Shown here piece after piece: positions 15,441 through 23,690 of a stretch of DNA of 31,679 nucleotides; positions within the stretch are counted from its first letter, which is position 1; each line of letters opens with the position of its first letter. The notes beneath the pieces were generated by a model. That model was not told the origin of the DNA. It saw only the letters and a program-made list of their open reading frames with translations, and ran no database searches. The DNA lies in contig QAMI01000038.1 in NCBI GenBank assembly GCA_003150395.1, positions 29,636 to 61,314 on the forward strand, given 5' to 3'. Source of the DNA: Candidatus Gastranaerophilales bacterium. Lineage in GTDB: Bacteria; Cyanobacteriota; Vampirovibrionia; Gastranaerophilales; Gastranaerophilaceae. A program made the position numbers and the translations under genes.

Positions 15441-16145
15441 TCAAATTTCCTTCTGTTCAATCATTATTTGTCGCCAAGGGTAATCTGGTTTTATTTCCCA
15501 GCCATCGTGCTGAATAAGTCTTGCACACGCATGCCTTCTGTCTTTTGAGCTTTCGTTAGGATTATCATGATTTCCTTTAGCACATCTATCAAGCAATACT
15601 TCACGCTTTAATTTTTTATATGAGCATAAAGATGGTACAAATGTTCCATCTCCACATATGCTGAATAAAAATGAGGTTCTACCATCATATTTTTCAATAC
15701 CACAATATTTAAATTCTGTGCAGTAAAAAAAGAAAACCCTGTTAGCAGTATCAGATTGGCTGATTGTATTTGGGCGATATGTTATAAAGCCTGAGCCGTC
15801 TTCTAATGCTACTTTTATATAATAAAAGCTATTATTCCCATTTTTCAAGTATTCGGTATGAATTATTTGTAAATGTTTTGCTAAATGTTCGTTAAACCAA
15901 TCTTTGTATCTGTCGTCATCTGGCAGCCAATATTTGATATCTTCATTTAGAACTTCTTCTTGCATGATAGTTTGTTCCATTACGTTGTAAAATTTTTTTA
16001 ATTTATTAGCCGTAACTATTTTTGCGTGATGTTCAATTATTGACGGAAATGTCATTGCGGCGATAATTCCGATTATGCCAAGTGTGACAAGAGTTTCCGC
16101 TAAAGTGAATGCATAGTTATTATTCTTGTAAAGCATTAGTGTCAT
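15441..16145 (-). CDS. Prepilin-like protein 3
   Basis: 234 aa from ATG 16145, with GAGGAAT 7-8 nt upstream. An 11-residue leader ending in NNYA precedes FTLAETLVTLGIIGIIAAMTFP; cleavage is expected after Ala, and Glu +5 is present. The globular region has several Cys. The tail, ACARLIQHDGWEIKPDYPW, is nearly the same as in prepilin 5 (ACARLIQIDGWEIKKDYPY), so these two form a subclass. It is divergent from a small AbrB/MazE-like gene (16249) across a promoter with inverted repeats, and is not linked to any assembly gene. Confidence 0.9.
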   Translation of the reverse strand: MTLMLYKNNNYAFTLAETLVTLGIIGIIAAMTFPSIIEHHAKIVTANKLKKFYNVMEQTIMQEEVLNEDIKYWLPDDDRYKDWFNEHLAKHLQIIHTEYLKNGNNSFYYIKVALEDGSGFITYRPNTISQSDTANRVFFFYCTEFKYCGIEKYDGRTSFLFSICGDGTFVPSLCSYKKLKREVLLDRCAKGNHDNPNESSKDRRHACARLIQHDGWEIKPDYPWRQIMIEQKEI

Positions 16146-16156
16146 ATTTTATTCCT

Positions 16157-16237
16157 CATCTGTACATACATTTAATGGTTGTTTGTAATGTTATAAACTT
16201 TATAGCACATCTAATATGATATTGTCAATACAGATGT
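16157..16237 (-). promoter_or_regulatory. Prepilin 3 promoter with inverted ACATCT elements
   Basis: On the minus strand, TTGACA (-35, 16223-16228) and TATAAA (-10, 16199-16204) are 18 nt apart. ACATCT (16207-16212) and AGATGT (16232-16237) form an inverted pair that brackets the -35, one half inside the spacer. CATCTGTA recurs downstream at 16157-16164 as an inverted match of TACAGATG (16229-16236). These are candidate sites for the divergent AbrB-like protein. Confidence 0.6.
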
Positions 16238-16248
16238 AAGGATAATGT

Positions 16249-16422
16249 ATGGATAGAAAATTAATGCGTAACGGGAATGGGTGGGCACTTTGTCTGAATG
16301 CTACTATTCTAGATCTTTTGAAGGTTAATCCGAAAACTGATATGGTTGAATATACCATTGAACGCGATAAGCTTATAATTACCAAAAGTGACAAGAAACG
16401 TGAAGATGCGGTTGAAGATTAG
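16249..16422 (+). CDS. AbrB/MazE/SpoVT-like DNA-binding protein (57 aa)
   Basis: This short gene reads MDRKLMRNGNGWALCLNATI, then LDLLKVNPKTDMVEYTIERDKLIITK. That is the swapped-hairpin AbrB layout: basic strand, G-W turn, a hydrophobic helix preceded by N/P, the 'D.VEY.IE..KLII' strands and a charged tail. AAGGA lies 7 nt before the ATG. Proteins of this fold are transition-state regulators or MazE-type antitoxins. No toxin gene adjoins it: folP follows 37 nt later and prepilin 3 is divergent. Local regulation of prepilin 3 is the simplest reading. Confidence 0.78.
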   Translation: MDRKLMRNGNGWALCLNATILDLLKVNPKTDMVEYTIERDKLIITKSDKKREDAVED

Positions 16423-16447
16423 CGATGTTATAAAATCTTTTTTCTGC

Positions 16448-16453
16448 TAAAAT
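16448..16453 (+). promoter_or_regulatory. -10 box 6 nt before the folP ATG
   Basis: TAAAAT, then AAATTT, then ATG; no SD. The -35 is weak (TGTTAT at about 16426). It is also possible that folP is read through from the AbrB-like gene. Confidence 0.4.
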
Positions 16454-16459
16454 AAATTT

Positions 16460-17611
16460 ATGAAAGATTTTACTTTAAGAGAAATCGTGACTGATGAAAT
16501 TACTTCTGAACTTGAAAAAATCGGGTTTGAAAAGTCGTATCGCACACAAGCATCAGAAAAATTTAAATATAAAAATTTGAAAATTTATTCTCTTTCGCCG
16601 GCGCAGGCGAATATTTTGAAACAAACTGCATTGTCAGTAGGCGCGGATTGTGCAACTCACCGCGAAACAATAACAGCTAAGATTGATACAAGCGACTGCA
16701 TTTTGGGTGGAAGTATTTCGCAATTAAAAAAGATTTCACAAAAACTTGCAAACCAGCCATTTGGCTTGAAGCTTCTAGGTGAAAAAATTTCCGGCATGGC
16801 GGAGTTTTCAAAAAAAACAAGCACAAAAATTGTCGGAATTCTAAATCTTACGCCAGATTCGTTTTCAGATGGCGGGGAGTTTTTGGACTATGACACAGCA
16901 AAAGAACATTTTAAATACATGGCAGATTGCGGGGCTGATATTATTGATATAGGAGCCGAGTCTACCAAACCTTACTCAACGCCGGTTTCGCCACAAGCCC
17001 AAATTAGTCGGCTAATTCCCATTTTGGAATTCGCGAAGTCAGAAAATCTGCAAATCCCCATTAGTATTGATACAAGAAGTGCAGAAGTTGCCGAACATTG
17101 CATAAAAGCCGGAGCATCAATAATAAACGATGTTTCCGGTTTTGATTTTGATAAAAAAATGCCGGATGTGATAGCTAAATACGGTGTAAAAATTATACTC
17201 CAGCATTCCAAAGGAACTCCTGAAAACATGCAGGAAAACCCTGTATATGAAAGTTTGATAGATGAAATTTACTTAAATTTAAAAGAAAAGGTAGATTTTG
17301 CGATTTCAAAAGGAATAGCATTCGAAAATATTATCGTTGACCCAGGAATAGGTTTTGGCAAAACTCGTGAAGATAATTTTGAGATTTTGAAGCGGATTGA
17401 GGAGTTTTACGGTCTTGGCTGCGAAGTTATGCTCGGGCTTTCTCGAAAATCGATGTTAAATATGCCCGATTCGCCTAACGATATGAAAGATATTTTTACG
17501 GTTGCGCTAAACACCCTTGCAATCGAGCGAAAAGTCGATTATCTAAGGGTGCATAATGTGCCGCTGCATAAAATATTGGTGACACTAAGAGGCAGCGTTG
17601 ATTATTTATAA
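16460..17611 (+). CDS. folP: Dihydropteroate synthase with an N-terminal extension
   Basis: 383 aa, about 100 longer than E. coli FolP. The C-terminal TIM barrel (from about residue 124) carries IVGILNLTPDSFSDGG, the pterin-site block DIIDIGAESTKP, SIDTR, NDVSGF, DPGIGFGKT (about 294-302) and the GLSRKS phosphate-binding motif (about 325-330). It condenses 6-hydroxymethyl-dihydropterin diphosphate with p-aminobenzoate in folate synthesis and is the sulfonamide target. The first ~120 residues form an extra alpha/beta domain of unknown role that some lineages have. No other folate gene adjoins it. Its 3' end overlaps the convergent prepilin 4 by 10 nt. Confidence 0.95.
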   Translation: MKDFTLREIVTDEITSELEKIGFEKSYRTQASEKFKYKNLKIYSLSPAQANILKQTALSVGADCATHRETITAKIDTSDCILGGSISQLKKISQKLANQPFGLKLLGEKISGMAEFSKKTSTKIVGILNLTPDSFSDGGEFLDYDTAKEHFKYMADCGADIIDIGAESTKPYSTPVSPQAQISRLIPILEFAKSENLQIPISIDTRSAEVAEHCIKAGASIINDVSGFDFDKKMPDVIAKYGVKIILQHSKGTPENMQENPVYESLIDEIYLNLKEKVDFAISKGIAFENIIVDPGIGFGKTREDNFEILKRIEEFYGLGCEVMLGLSRKSMLNMPDSPNDMKDIFTVALNTLAIERKVDYLRVHNVPLHKILVTLRGSVDYL

Positions 17612-18282
17612 AAATATTTCATGTTATCATTTTGCAATATGTATCCGGAACACCCCCAGCCATTAGAGTTGCCATTGCAATCATCACTGCTATGCGGGAT
17701 GATTCTGTCTTTTAAAATAAAAAATACAAAAAGATCTCTTCCTAAAGTATTAGGTTCTTTTTTTCCATTGATATCCAGCCAAATAAGTCCGCAAACATTT
17801 TGTGTGCCAGCATCTGTTGCATTACACTCAATGGGACTACTCACGCTGTCAGACCCAATGCTATTTCTAATCCATAAATAGCTCCCGTCATTAAGTATCA
17901 TTTTGGAATACCTTTTACTTTTGTCATAGTCAGTATTATTAGTTGTACCTTTTAAATATTTGTATTTAGCGGCAATACAGCCTGATTCAAAACCGCAAAA
18001 CTTAGCGATATGCAGATAGGGTTTAATGTAACTCACAAATTTGTCGCTTCTGGAAACATTGTCTTCGTCATATTCGACAAAACTCCAATCGTTTACGTAA
18101 CCGTTATCCTTAATTGCAAATAAAAGAGCCTGGTTCATGACTGAATAGAATTTTTTAACTCTTGCTACCGTCACCCTTTCTTGGTGTTTATTGATAACAG
18201 TAGGAAGTGTCATCGCGGCGACAATACCTATAACGCCGAGTGTTACGAGCACTTCTGCTAATGTAAATCCTTGTTTCTTCAT
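17602..18282 (-). CDS. Prepilin-like protein 4
   Basis: 226 aa from ATG 18282, with GGAGG about 10 nt upstream. The leader is very short (MKKQG), followed by FTLAEVLVTLGVIGIVAAMTLP. It is the only one of the five with Gly at the cleavage position. Cys-containing globular domain; the end, NSNGWGCSGYILQNDN, resembles prepilin 1 (GTGWGCSPMYILE). An 'IWLDINGKKEPNTLGRDLF' block has counterparts in all but prepilin 3 (for example VFVDVNGYKNPNTVGRDIF in prepilin 1). It is divergent from an XRE repressor gene and convergent with folP (10-nt overlap). Confidence 0.92.
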   Translation of the reverse strand: MKKQGFTLAEVLVTLGVIGIVAAMTLPTVINKHQERVTVARVKKFYSVMNQALLFAIKDNGYVNDWSFVEYDEDNVSRSDKFVSYIKPYLHIAKFCGFESGCIAAKYKYLKGTTNNTDYDKSKRYSKMILNDGSYLWIRNSIGSDSVSSPIECNATDAGTQNVCGLIWLDINGKKEPNTLGRDLFVFFILKDRIIPHSSDDCNGNSNGWGCSGYILQNDNMKYFYK

Positions 18283-18315
18283 ATGTAGATATCCTCCAAA
18301 GTTTAATTTATTTAC

Positions 18316-18384
18316 ATTATATGTCTTTAAAGCTAAGTTGTCAAGATGTTTAGCCTTATGAGTTATTAACCTAAAAAGCTAAGT
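18316..18384 (-). promoter_or_regulatory. Consensus prepilin 4 promoter with a repeated AAAGCTAAGT operator
   Basis: On the minus strand, TTGACA (18339-18344), 17 nt, TATAAT (18316-18321): a full consensus. AAAGCTAAGT occupies the spacer exactly (18329-18338) and occurs again at 18375-18384, between prepilin 4 and the XRE start. An inverted imperfect copy, TTTAGCCTTA (18349-18358), lies between. A repressor bound here would shut prepilin 4 and probably its own gene. Confidence 0.75.
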
Positions 18385-18413
18385 GTCTCAAAATTATATA
18401 AATCGGAGGCAGT

Positions 18414-18734
18414 ATGGACCCTAAAAAAATTCTTGGCAGAAAAATTCAAACATACCGTAAGTTAAGGCAAATTACTCAGGAAAAGCTTGCTGAAACTATT
18501 GGTATAGACACTATCAGCCTCAGTAAAATTGAAACAGGCAGGAATTATCCGACTGCTGAAAATTTGGCAAAGATTGCAGATGTCCTGGCTGTTGAATTGT
18601 ATGAATTATTTATTGATGACCGCGCAAAATCTAATGAGGAACTCTTGAAAGAAATTTATTCCTCAATAGACAAAATTTCTCAAGATAACAAAAAACTCCA
18701 TATTCTTTATTCAAATGTGAAGTCACTTTTATAA
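18414..18734 (+). CDS. XRE-family helix-turn-helix repressor
   Basis: 106 aa, GGAGG 4 nt before the ATG. A Cro/CI-type HTH fills residues 4-65: RKIQTYRKLRQITQEKLAE (helices 1-2), then IDTISLSKIETGRNYPTAEN (recognition helix and turn), then LAKIADVLAVELYELF. The C-terminal 40 residues form one charged, coiled-coil-like helix (SNEELLKEIYSSIDKISQ) likely to serve dimerisation. It is divergent from prepilin 4, and the gap holds repeated 10-bp sites on the prepilin promoter. There is no phage gene nearby. Confidence 0.93.
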   Translation: MDPKKILGRKIQTYRKLRQITQEKLAETIGIDTISLSKIETGRNYPTAENLAKIADVLAVELYELFIDDRAKSNEELLKEIYSSIDKISQDNKKLHILYSNVKSLL

Positions 18735-18738
18735 TTTC

Positions 18739-18766
18739 TTGCCAGGCTTTTTTCTTGATGTAAAAT
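18739..18766 (+). promoter_or_regulatory. uvrA promoter implying a leaderless mRNA
   Basis: TTGCCA (18739-18744), 16 nt, TAAAAT (18761-18766), ATAAAT, ATG. No SD. No LexA-like palindrome is obvious on it. Confidence 0.55.
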
Positions 18767-18772
18767 ATAAAT

Positions 18773-21664
18773 ATGTCAGACACGATTAAAATAAAAGGGG
18801 CAAAAGAGCATAATTTAAAGGATGTTTCACTTGAAATCCCAAAAAATGAACTTGTTGTATTTACAGGCGTTTCAGGGTCAGGCAAAAGTTCGCTTGCTTT
18901 TGATACGATTTTTGCTGAAGGCCAAAGACGTTATATCGAAAGTCTTTCAACATATGCGCGCCAGTTTTTGGGTCAGATGGATAAACCCGATGTTGAATAT
19001 ATCGACGGGCTTTCGCCGGCTATTTCAATTGACCAGAAATCCACAAGCAACAACCCTCGCTCAACTGTCGGAACCGTTACTGAAATTTATGATTATTTGA
19101 GGCTTCTCTATGCACGTGTCGGAACCCCGCATTGTCCGCATTGCGGCGAGGAAATTAAACCGCAGACTATTGACGAAATCGTAAACAGCATTATGAAACT
19201 TGGCGAAGGTACGAAAATCCAGATTTTAGCGCCAATTGTCCGCGGCAAGAAAGGCGAATACAGCACGCTTTTTGAAGAACTCAGACAGGAAGGCTTTGTG
19301 CGTGTAAAAGTCGACGGTGAGATTTATAACCTGGACGAGGACGAAATTGAACTTGCAAAAACAAAAAAACATGATATTTCAGTTGTTGTTGACAGAATTG
19401 TTGTTAAATCTGAAGCGCAGTCAAGAATTGCAGACAGCGTCGGAATTGCTTTACACAAAGCTGATGGAATTGCGATTTGTGATGTTGTGGGTGGAGTATC
19501 CGGACAAACCCTCACCCCCATCCCCTCCCCCAGTGGTAGAGTGGAGAAAAAAAATGAAAATTCCGAAATCGTGTTCAACGAAAAACTTGCGTGTCCGAAT
19601 TGTAATATAAGTTTTGAAGAACTTGCACCGCGGATTTTTTCATTTAACAATCCATACGGTGCTTGCGAAAGATGTTCCGGAATTGGTGTGGACTATGAAA
19701 TATCTCCGGATTTGGTAGTGCCTGACCGCACAAAATCAATTAATGACGGCGCGATTTATCCGTGGGACAAATCTTCAACTTCATATTATAAAGACATGCT
19801 TTCGGCAGTTTGTTCAAATTTCGGCATAAACCCGGATACACCGTTTGAAGACTTGCCAAAAGAACATCAAAATATAATTCTTTACGGTTCACCTGACATA
19901 ATAAAGATGAAAATAAAAGGTTTTACGTCAAAACGCTACGAAACACGATATCACAGTTATCCGGGCGTTGTTCCGTACCTGATGAAAAAATACCATGAAT
20001 CTGACGCGGATTACTGGCGCGAAGAAATTGAAAAATATATGGTCATGACTCCCTGCAAATCCTGCAAGGGCGCAAGATTAAAGCCGTTTCCGCTTGCAGT
20101 GACGATTAAAGGTAAAAATATTTATGAATTTACTTTGATGCCCATTGATGAAGAGTATGACTTTATTTCGGATTTATATTTGGAACTCAGCGAATACCAT
20201 ATTCAAATAGCAAAACAAATTTTAGATGAAATTCGTGCGCGGTTGAAATTCTTGAAAGATGTAGGGTTAAGTTATCTGAACCTTTCGCGTATGGCAGGAA
20301 CACTTTCCGGCGGCGAAGCCCAGCGTATTCGGCTTGCAACCCAAATCGGAAGCGGACTTTCTGGTGTTTTGTATGTTTTGGATGAACCATCAATCGGGCT
20401 TCATCAGCGCGATAACGACAGATTGATTAAAACTCTTATCAAACTTCGCAACCTTGGCAATACATTGATTGTTGTTGAGCATGACGAGGAAACCATTAGA
20501 AATGCGGATTATCTGGTTGATATCGGCCCGCGGGCGGGTGTTTTGGGCGGCGAAGTCATTGCTTCCGGTTCAATTGACGACATAATTGCGGCTGAAAGGT
20601 CTATTACAGGAAAATATTTAAGCGGCGAACGTTTTATTCCAATTCCGGACAAAATCCGCGAAGGCAACGGAAAATTTTTATCAGTTAAAAATGCACATTT
20701 GAATAACTTGAAAAATATCAATATTGACATTCCGCTTGGTAAAATCGTTGTTTTAACCGGTGTTTCAGGTTCGGGCAAGTCTACATTGATGCAGGATTTG
20801 ATTTATGAATATGCCGTTCATAAACTTCGCAAAAATAAACCAAAACCACAGGGCGTTGATGAGATTACAGGCTTTGAAAACATTGACAAAATTATTGACA
20901 TTGACCAATCGCCAATTGGCAGAACTCCGCGTTCAAATCCTGCAACTTACACGGATTTGTTTACGCATATACGTGATTTATACGCGAAAACCAATGAGGC
21001 AAAACTCCGCGGTTACAAAGCAGGAAGGTTTAGTTTTAATGTAAAAGGCGGACGCTGTGAAGCTTGTAAGGGTGACGGTGTTAATAAAATTGAAATGAAT
21101 TTCTTATCAGATGTTTATGTAAAATGTCCGATTTGCAAAGGCCAGCGTTACAATCGTGAAACTTTGGAAGTTAAATACAAAGGTAAAACAATCGCTGATG
21201 TTCTTGATATGAGTGTAAAAGAAGCTCTTGCATTTTTCGAAAATGTTCCATCTATCAAAAACAAACTTCAAACTCTAAACGATGTCGGACTTGATTATAT
21301 AAAGCTCGGTCAAAGTGCAACAACGCTTTCTGGCGGCGAAGCCCAGCGAATTAAGCTTGCATCTGAACTTAACAAACGTGCAACCGGCAAAACTCTTTAT
21401 CTTATGGATGAACCGTCGGTCGGGCTGCACTGGGCAGATTTGGACAAGCTTATTAAAATTATTCAAGCGCTTGCAGACCAGGGAAATACTATTTTAATTA
21501 TTGAACATAATCTTGATTTGATAAAAGTTGCCGATTACATAATTGACCTTGGTCCCGAAGGCGGTAGCGGCGGCGGCCAAATCGTTGCTACAGGAACTCC
21601 AAAGCAGGTCGCAAAAGTTAAAAAATCTTACACTGGTCAGTATCTTAAACCGTTATTTTCTTGA
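18773..21664 (+). CDS. uvrA: UvrABC system protein A (excinuclease ATPase subunit)
   Basis: 963 aa with the complete UvrA layout. First P-loop TGVSGSGKSSL (about 31-41). First zinc module CPHC (about 121-124), with CPNC (274-277) and CERC (about 298-301). First signature LSGGEAQRIRLAT (about 511) with VLDEPSIGLHQRD. Second P-loop GVSGSGKST (about 663). Third zinc finger CEACKGDG ... CPICKGQR. Second signature LSGGEAQRIKLAS (about 852) with LMDEPSVGLHWAD. UvrA scans DNA for bulky damage and loads UvrB in nucleotide excision repair. Oddity: about 20 extra residues (GQTLTPIPSPSGRVEKKN) before the CPNC motif, encoded by C-rich repeat-like DNA. Confidence 0.97.
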   Translation: MSDTIKIKGAKEHNLKDVSLEIPKNELVVFTGVSGSGKSSLAFDTIFAEGQRRYIESLSTYARQFLGQMDKPDVEYIDGLSPAISIDQKSTSNNPRSTVGTVTEIYDYLRLLYARVGTPHCPHCGEEIKPQTIDEIVNSIMKLGEGTKIQILAPIVRGKKGEYSTLFEELRQEGFVRVKVDGEIYNLDEDEIELAKTKKHDISVVVDRIVVKSEAQSRIADSVGIALHKADGIAICDVVGGVSGQTLTPIPSPSGRVEKKNENSEIVFNEKLACPNCNISFEELAPRIFSFNNPYGACERCSGIGVDYEISPDLVVPDRTKSINDGAIYPWDKSSTSYYKDMLSAVCSNFGINPDTPFEDLPKEHQNIILYGSPDIIKMKIKGFTSKRYETRYHSYPGVVPYLMKKYHESDADYWREEIEKYMVMTPCKSCKGARLKPFPLAVTIKGKNIYEFTLMPIDEEYDFISDLYLELSEYHIQIAKQILDEIRARLKFLKDVGLSYLNLSRMAGTLSGGEAQRIRLATQIGSGLSGVLYVLDEPSIGLHQRDNDRLIKTLIKLRNLGNTLIVVEHDEETIRNADYLVDIGPRAGVLGGEVIASGSIDDIIAAERSITGKYLSGERFIPIPDKIREGNGKFLSVKNAHLNNLKNINIDIPLGKIVVLTGVSGSGKSTLMQDLIYEYAVHKLRKNKPKPQGVDEITGFENIDKIIDIDQSPIGRTPRSNPATYTDLFTHIRDLYAKTNEAKLRGYKAGRFSFNVKGGRCEACKGDGVNKIEMNFLSDVYVKCPICKGQRYNRETLEVKYKGKTIADVLDMSVKEALAFFENVPSIKNKLQTLNDVGLDYIKLGQSATTLSGGEAQRIKLASELNKRATGKTLYLMDEPSVGLHWADLDKLIKIIQALADQGNTILIIEHNLDLIKVADYIIDLGPEGGSGGGQIVATGTPKQVAKVKKSYTGQYLKPLFS
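19505..19550 (+). repeat. C-rich repeat-like insertion inside uvrA
   Basis: ACCCTCACCCCCATCCCC starts a C-rich run ending near GGTAGAGTGGAG, with no relation to the surrounding AT-rich codons. The forward peptide TLTPIPSPSGR and the reverse-frame LPLGEGMGVR are typical translations of a widespread G/C-rich intergenic repeat. It stays in frame. Confidence 0.55.
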
Positions 21665-21689
21665 CACTTTCGAAAAATAATGATTTAAT
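21661..21689 (+). promoter_or_regulatory. Promoter of the 21707 gene
   Basis: TTGACA (21661-21666, overlapping the uvrA stop), 17 nt, TTTAAT (21684-21689). GAGG then lies close to the ATG at 21707. Confidence 0.6.
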
Positions 21690-21706
21690 ACTTTTGTGAG
21701 GTTGGT

Positions 21707-22780
21707 ATGAAAAAATTTATTTTATCGTTATTTTTATTATTTATGTGTCAGGCAGCAGCTTTGGCAGCAACTATTAAAGTTCAGTCACAGTCAGATTTTA
21801 CAACGGAAAATCCACCAGAAACGCTTACAGTGAAAGCTGTTACGGACTTAGTTCTGGATGACGGGTTTCTAATTATAAATGAAGGATATACCTTAAAAGG
21901 CGATATCGTTGATGTCTCAAGTCCAAAACGCCTGAAGCGTGATGCCTCATTTGCCTTTATTCTGAAAGAGTATACTGACAACAACGGTCAAACACATACG
22001 GTGGATTCACTGGTCAAAGGTAAGTTTACAACTAAATTCGACTACAAAAGTGCGGCTAAATCAGCCGCTTTGGGAGTCGGAAGTTATTTTGTAAAAGGGC
22101 TTTCCTCTGCATATGCAGCGGTTGAAGGCGCTGTTAAAAATGAAGAAGGTAACCGCTTTAAATCGGGTGCAATTTCACTTTATGAAAGCACTCCAATTTC
22201 ATATGTTGAAAAAGGTGAAGATATTGTCATAAAAAAAGACCAAGTTTTTATTCTGAATTTTAAACTAAAAGATGAAAAAGATGAACCTAATTATGAATAT
22301 ACAGAACAGGAGCAGTCTGCAAAGGTACCTGTTTCTAAAGCTGATAAAGAAGACTCAAAAGATGCAATTAAACCTGTAAAATCAACGGAGAATGCTTCTT
22401 CTTCAGAAGCGGAAACTATTCAAAACCCGACTAAAAATGTGCAACCGGAAATAAAAGAATCTTTACCGGAAAAAACTACAGACAGTCCGGTTGCTGAACC
22501 GTCTAAACAAGCATCGAAAGAGCTTGGCACAACGCAAGAGTCTGTTTCACAAACAGAAGATTCAGTATCTGGAAAAGATAATGAAAATCAACAGCAGCAG
22601 AATCGCGAAGATCAAATAAATAAATCTGTAGCACCAAAAAATATTGAAGATCAACGGATTAATCATTCAACATCTGCCGAACATTTAGAAGAAGTGCTAA
22701 AGTCTACATATCCGACTTATACACCTGCAGAAATTCCTTCTGAATCTTTAGCGCCGCTTGAGCTTCCTTTTTCAAATTAA
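21707..22780 (+). CDS. Exported hypothetical protein with a disordered Glu/Ser/Gln-rich tail
   Basis: 357 aa, GAGG 5 nt before the ATG. Signal peptide MKKFILSLFLLFMCQAAALA, then an ordered beta-rich domain of about 170 residues (TIKVQSQSDF ... GYTLKGDIVDVSSPKRLKRDASF ... VDSLVKGKFTTKFDYKSAAKSAALGVGSYFVKGLS ... KKDQVFILNFKL). A disordered region then runs from about residue 190 to the end, full of E, S, K, Q and P. The first half could be an envelope-associated domain; the second half looks like a flexible spacer. Family unknown. It overlaps the convergent 47-aa ORF by 4 nt. Confidence 0.78.
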   Translation: MKKFILSLFLLFMCQAAALAATIKVQSQSDFTTENPPETLTVKAVTDLVLDDGFLIINEGYTLKGDIVDVSSPKRLKRDASFAFILKEYTDNNGQTHTVDSLVKGKFTTKFDYKSAAKSAALGVGSYFVKGLSSAYAAVEGAVKNEEGNRFKSGAISLYESTPISYVEKGEDIVIKKDQVFILNFKLKDEKDEPNYEYTEQEQSAKVPVSKADKEDSKDAIKPVKSTENASSSEAETIQNPTKNVQPEIKESLPEKTTDSPVAEPSKQASKELGTTQESVSQTEDSVSGKDNENQQQQNREDQINKSVAPKNIEDQRINHSTSAEHLEEVLKSTYPTYTPAEIPSESLAPLELPFSN

Positions 22781-22920
22781 AGCTCGGCAACTGCTGACTT
22801 AAGTTTGCCTTCACCTTCAAACAAAATTTCTTTTTCGTTATTATTTTCGCAGAAAACAAGTTTTGTTTTATTTTTGCCATCATCAACAAAAGTTGTAATT
22901 TCTTTTATTTCCAGAGTCAT
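22777..22920 (-). CDS. Possible 47-aa protein
   Basis: The ORF starts at ATG 22920 with AAGGGAC about 5 nt upstream and reads MTLEIKEITTFVDDGKNKTK, then alternating charged/hydrophobic residues ending KLKSAVAEL. The composition suits a small beta-rich protein. It lies 63 nt downstream of prepilin 5 on the same strand. Being short and without homologues that I recognise, it may be spurious. Confidence 0.45.
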   Translation of the reverse strand: MTLEIKEITTFVDDGKNKTKLVFCENNNEKEILFEGEGKLKSAVAEL

Positions 22921-22983
22921 CACAGTCCCTTTCTAACTTATGCATTATGATAACAAGTTCTGATTAGTTTTTCAACCATGAAA

Positions 22984-23673
22984 TTATATTTTGTAAGGGT
23001 AATCCTTTTTAATCTCCCATCCGTCTATTTGTATTAGTCGTGCACAGGCTGCTCTATTAGTTTTACAAGCTTCCATAGCTTTTTCACGGGTGTTTGTTGA
23101 CATATAACCTTTTGTTGAAAATTTTTCAGTTTCGTATAGTCTATAACCTTCACCCTGCGGGCAAATATAAAAATAAAATATATCTTCGCCTGACTGATTA
23201 GGTTTTTTGTCACCGTTTATATCAAAACGGAAATCAATACACGTTCCCTGTTTGATTTCTGAAGATGAACCATCGTATAAGTAAACTTTAGAATATTTGC
23301 TGGTTGTTGTACCATCATCGTTTTCTTTTGAATAGCCTTGAGTAACTTTGTAATATTTGATGTATTTAGCTAGATATCTGTTAAAAAAGTTGTAACAACT
23401 TGCACCTCCGACATTGTAATCATAAGACCCGTCATCAGCAGTATAGGGTGCCTTAATATCCCAGTATTTAATATCTCCATTTTCTAGTTCGCTCATCATG
23501 ATTGCTTGGTTCATGATTGTGTAAAACTTCTTCAGGCGGGCTGATGCTTCCTGTTTTTTATACTTATTGATAAGTGTTGGAAGAGTCATAGCGATTACTA
23601 CCCCCAGGATTCCAAGTGTTATCAGTACTTCTGATAAAGTAAAAGCTTTGTAATTTTTATGAAGGTTGTTCAT
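22984..23673 (-). CDS. Prepilin-like protein 5
   Basis: 229 aa from ATG 23673, with AAAGGAG about 8 nt upstream. The leader MNNLHKNYKA precedes FTLSEVLITLGILGVVIAMTLP; cleavage after Ala and Glu +5 are as expected. The globular part includes 'DFRFDINGDKKPNQSGEDIFYFYICP' and ends AACARLIQIDGWEIKKDYPYKI, matching the tail of prepilin 3. It is divergent from a small HTH gene across a promoter with palindromes and not linked to any assembly gene. Confidence 0.92.
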   Translation of the reverse strand: MNNLHKNYKAFTLSEVLITLGILGVVIAMTLPTLINKYKKQEASARLKKFYTIMNQAIMMSELENGDIKYWDIKAPYTADDGSYDYNVGGASCYNFFNRYLAKYIKYYKVTQGYSKENDDGTTTSKYSKVYLYDGSSSEIKQGTCIDFRFDINGDKKPNQSGEDIFYFYICPQGEGYRLYETEKFSTKGYMSTNTREKAMEACKTNRAACARLIQIDGWEIKKDYPYKI

Positions 23674-23690
23674 CTGTCAGCTCCTTTTTG

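Noticed and set aside
19324..19650. Antisense frame inside uvrA with STLPLGEGMGVR
   Set aside because: It is only open opposite uvrA and contains the reverse translation of the repeat-like insert; no promoter or SD.
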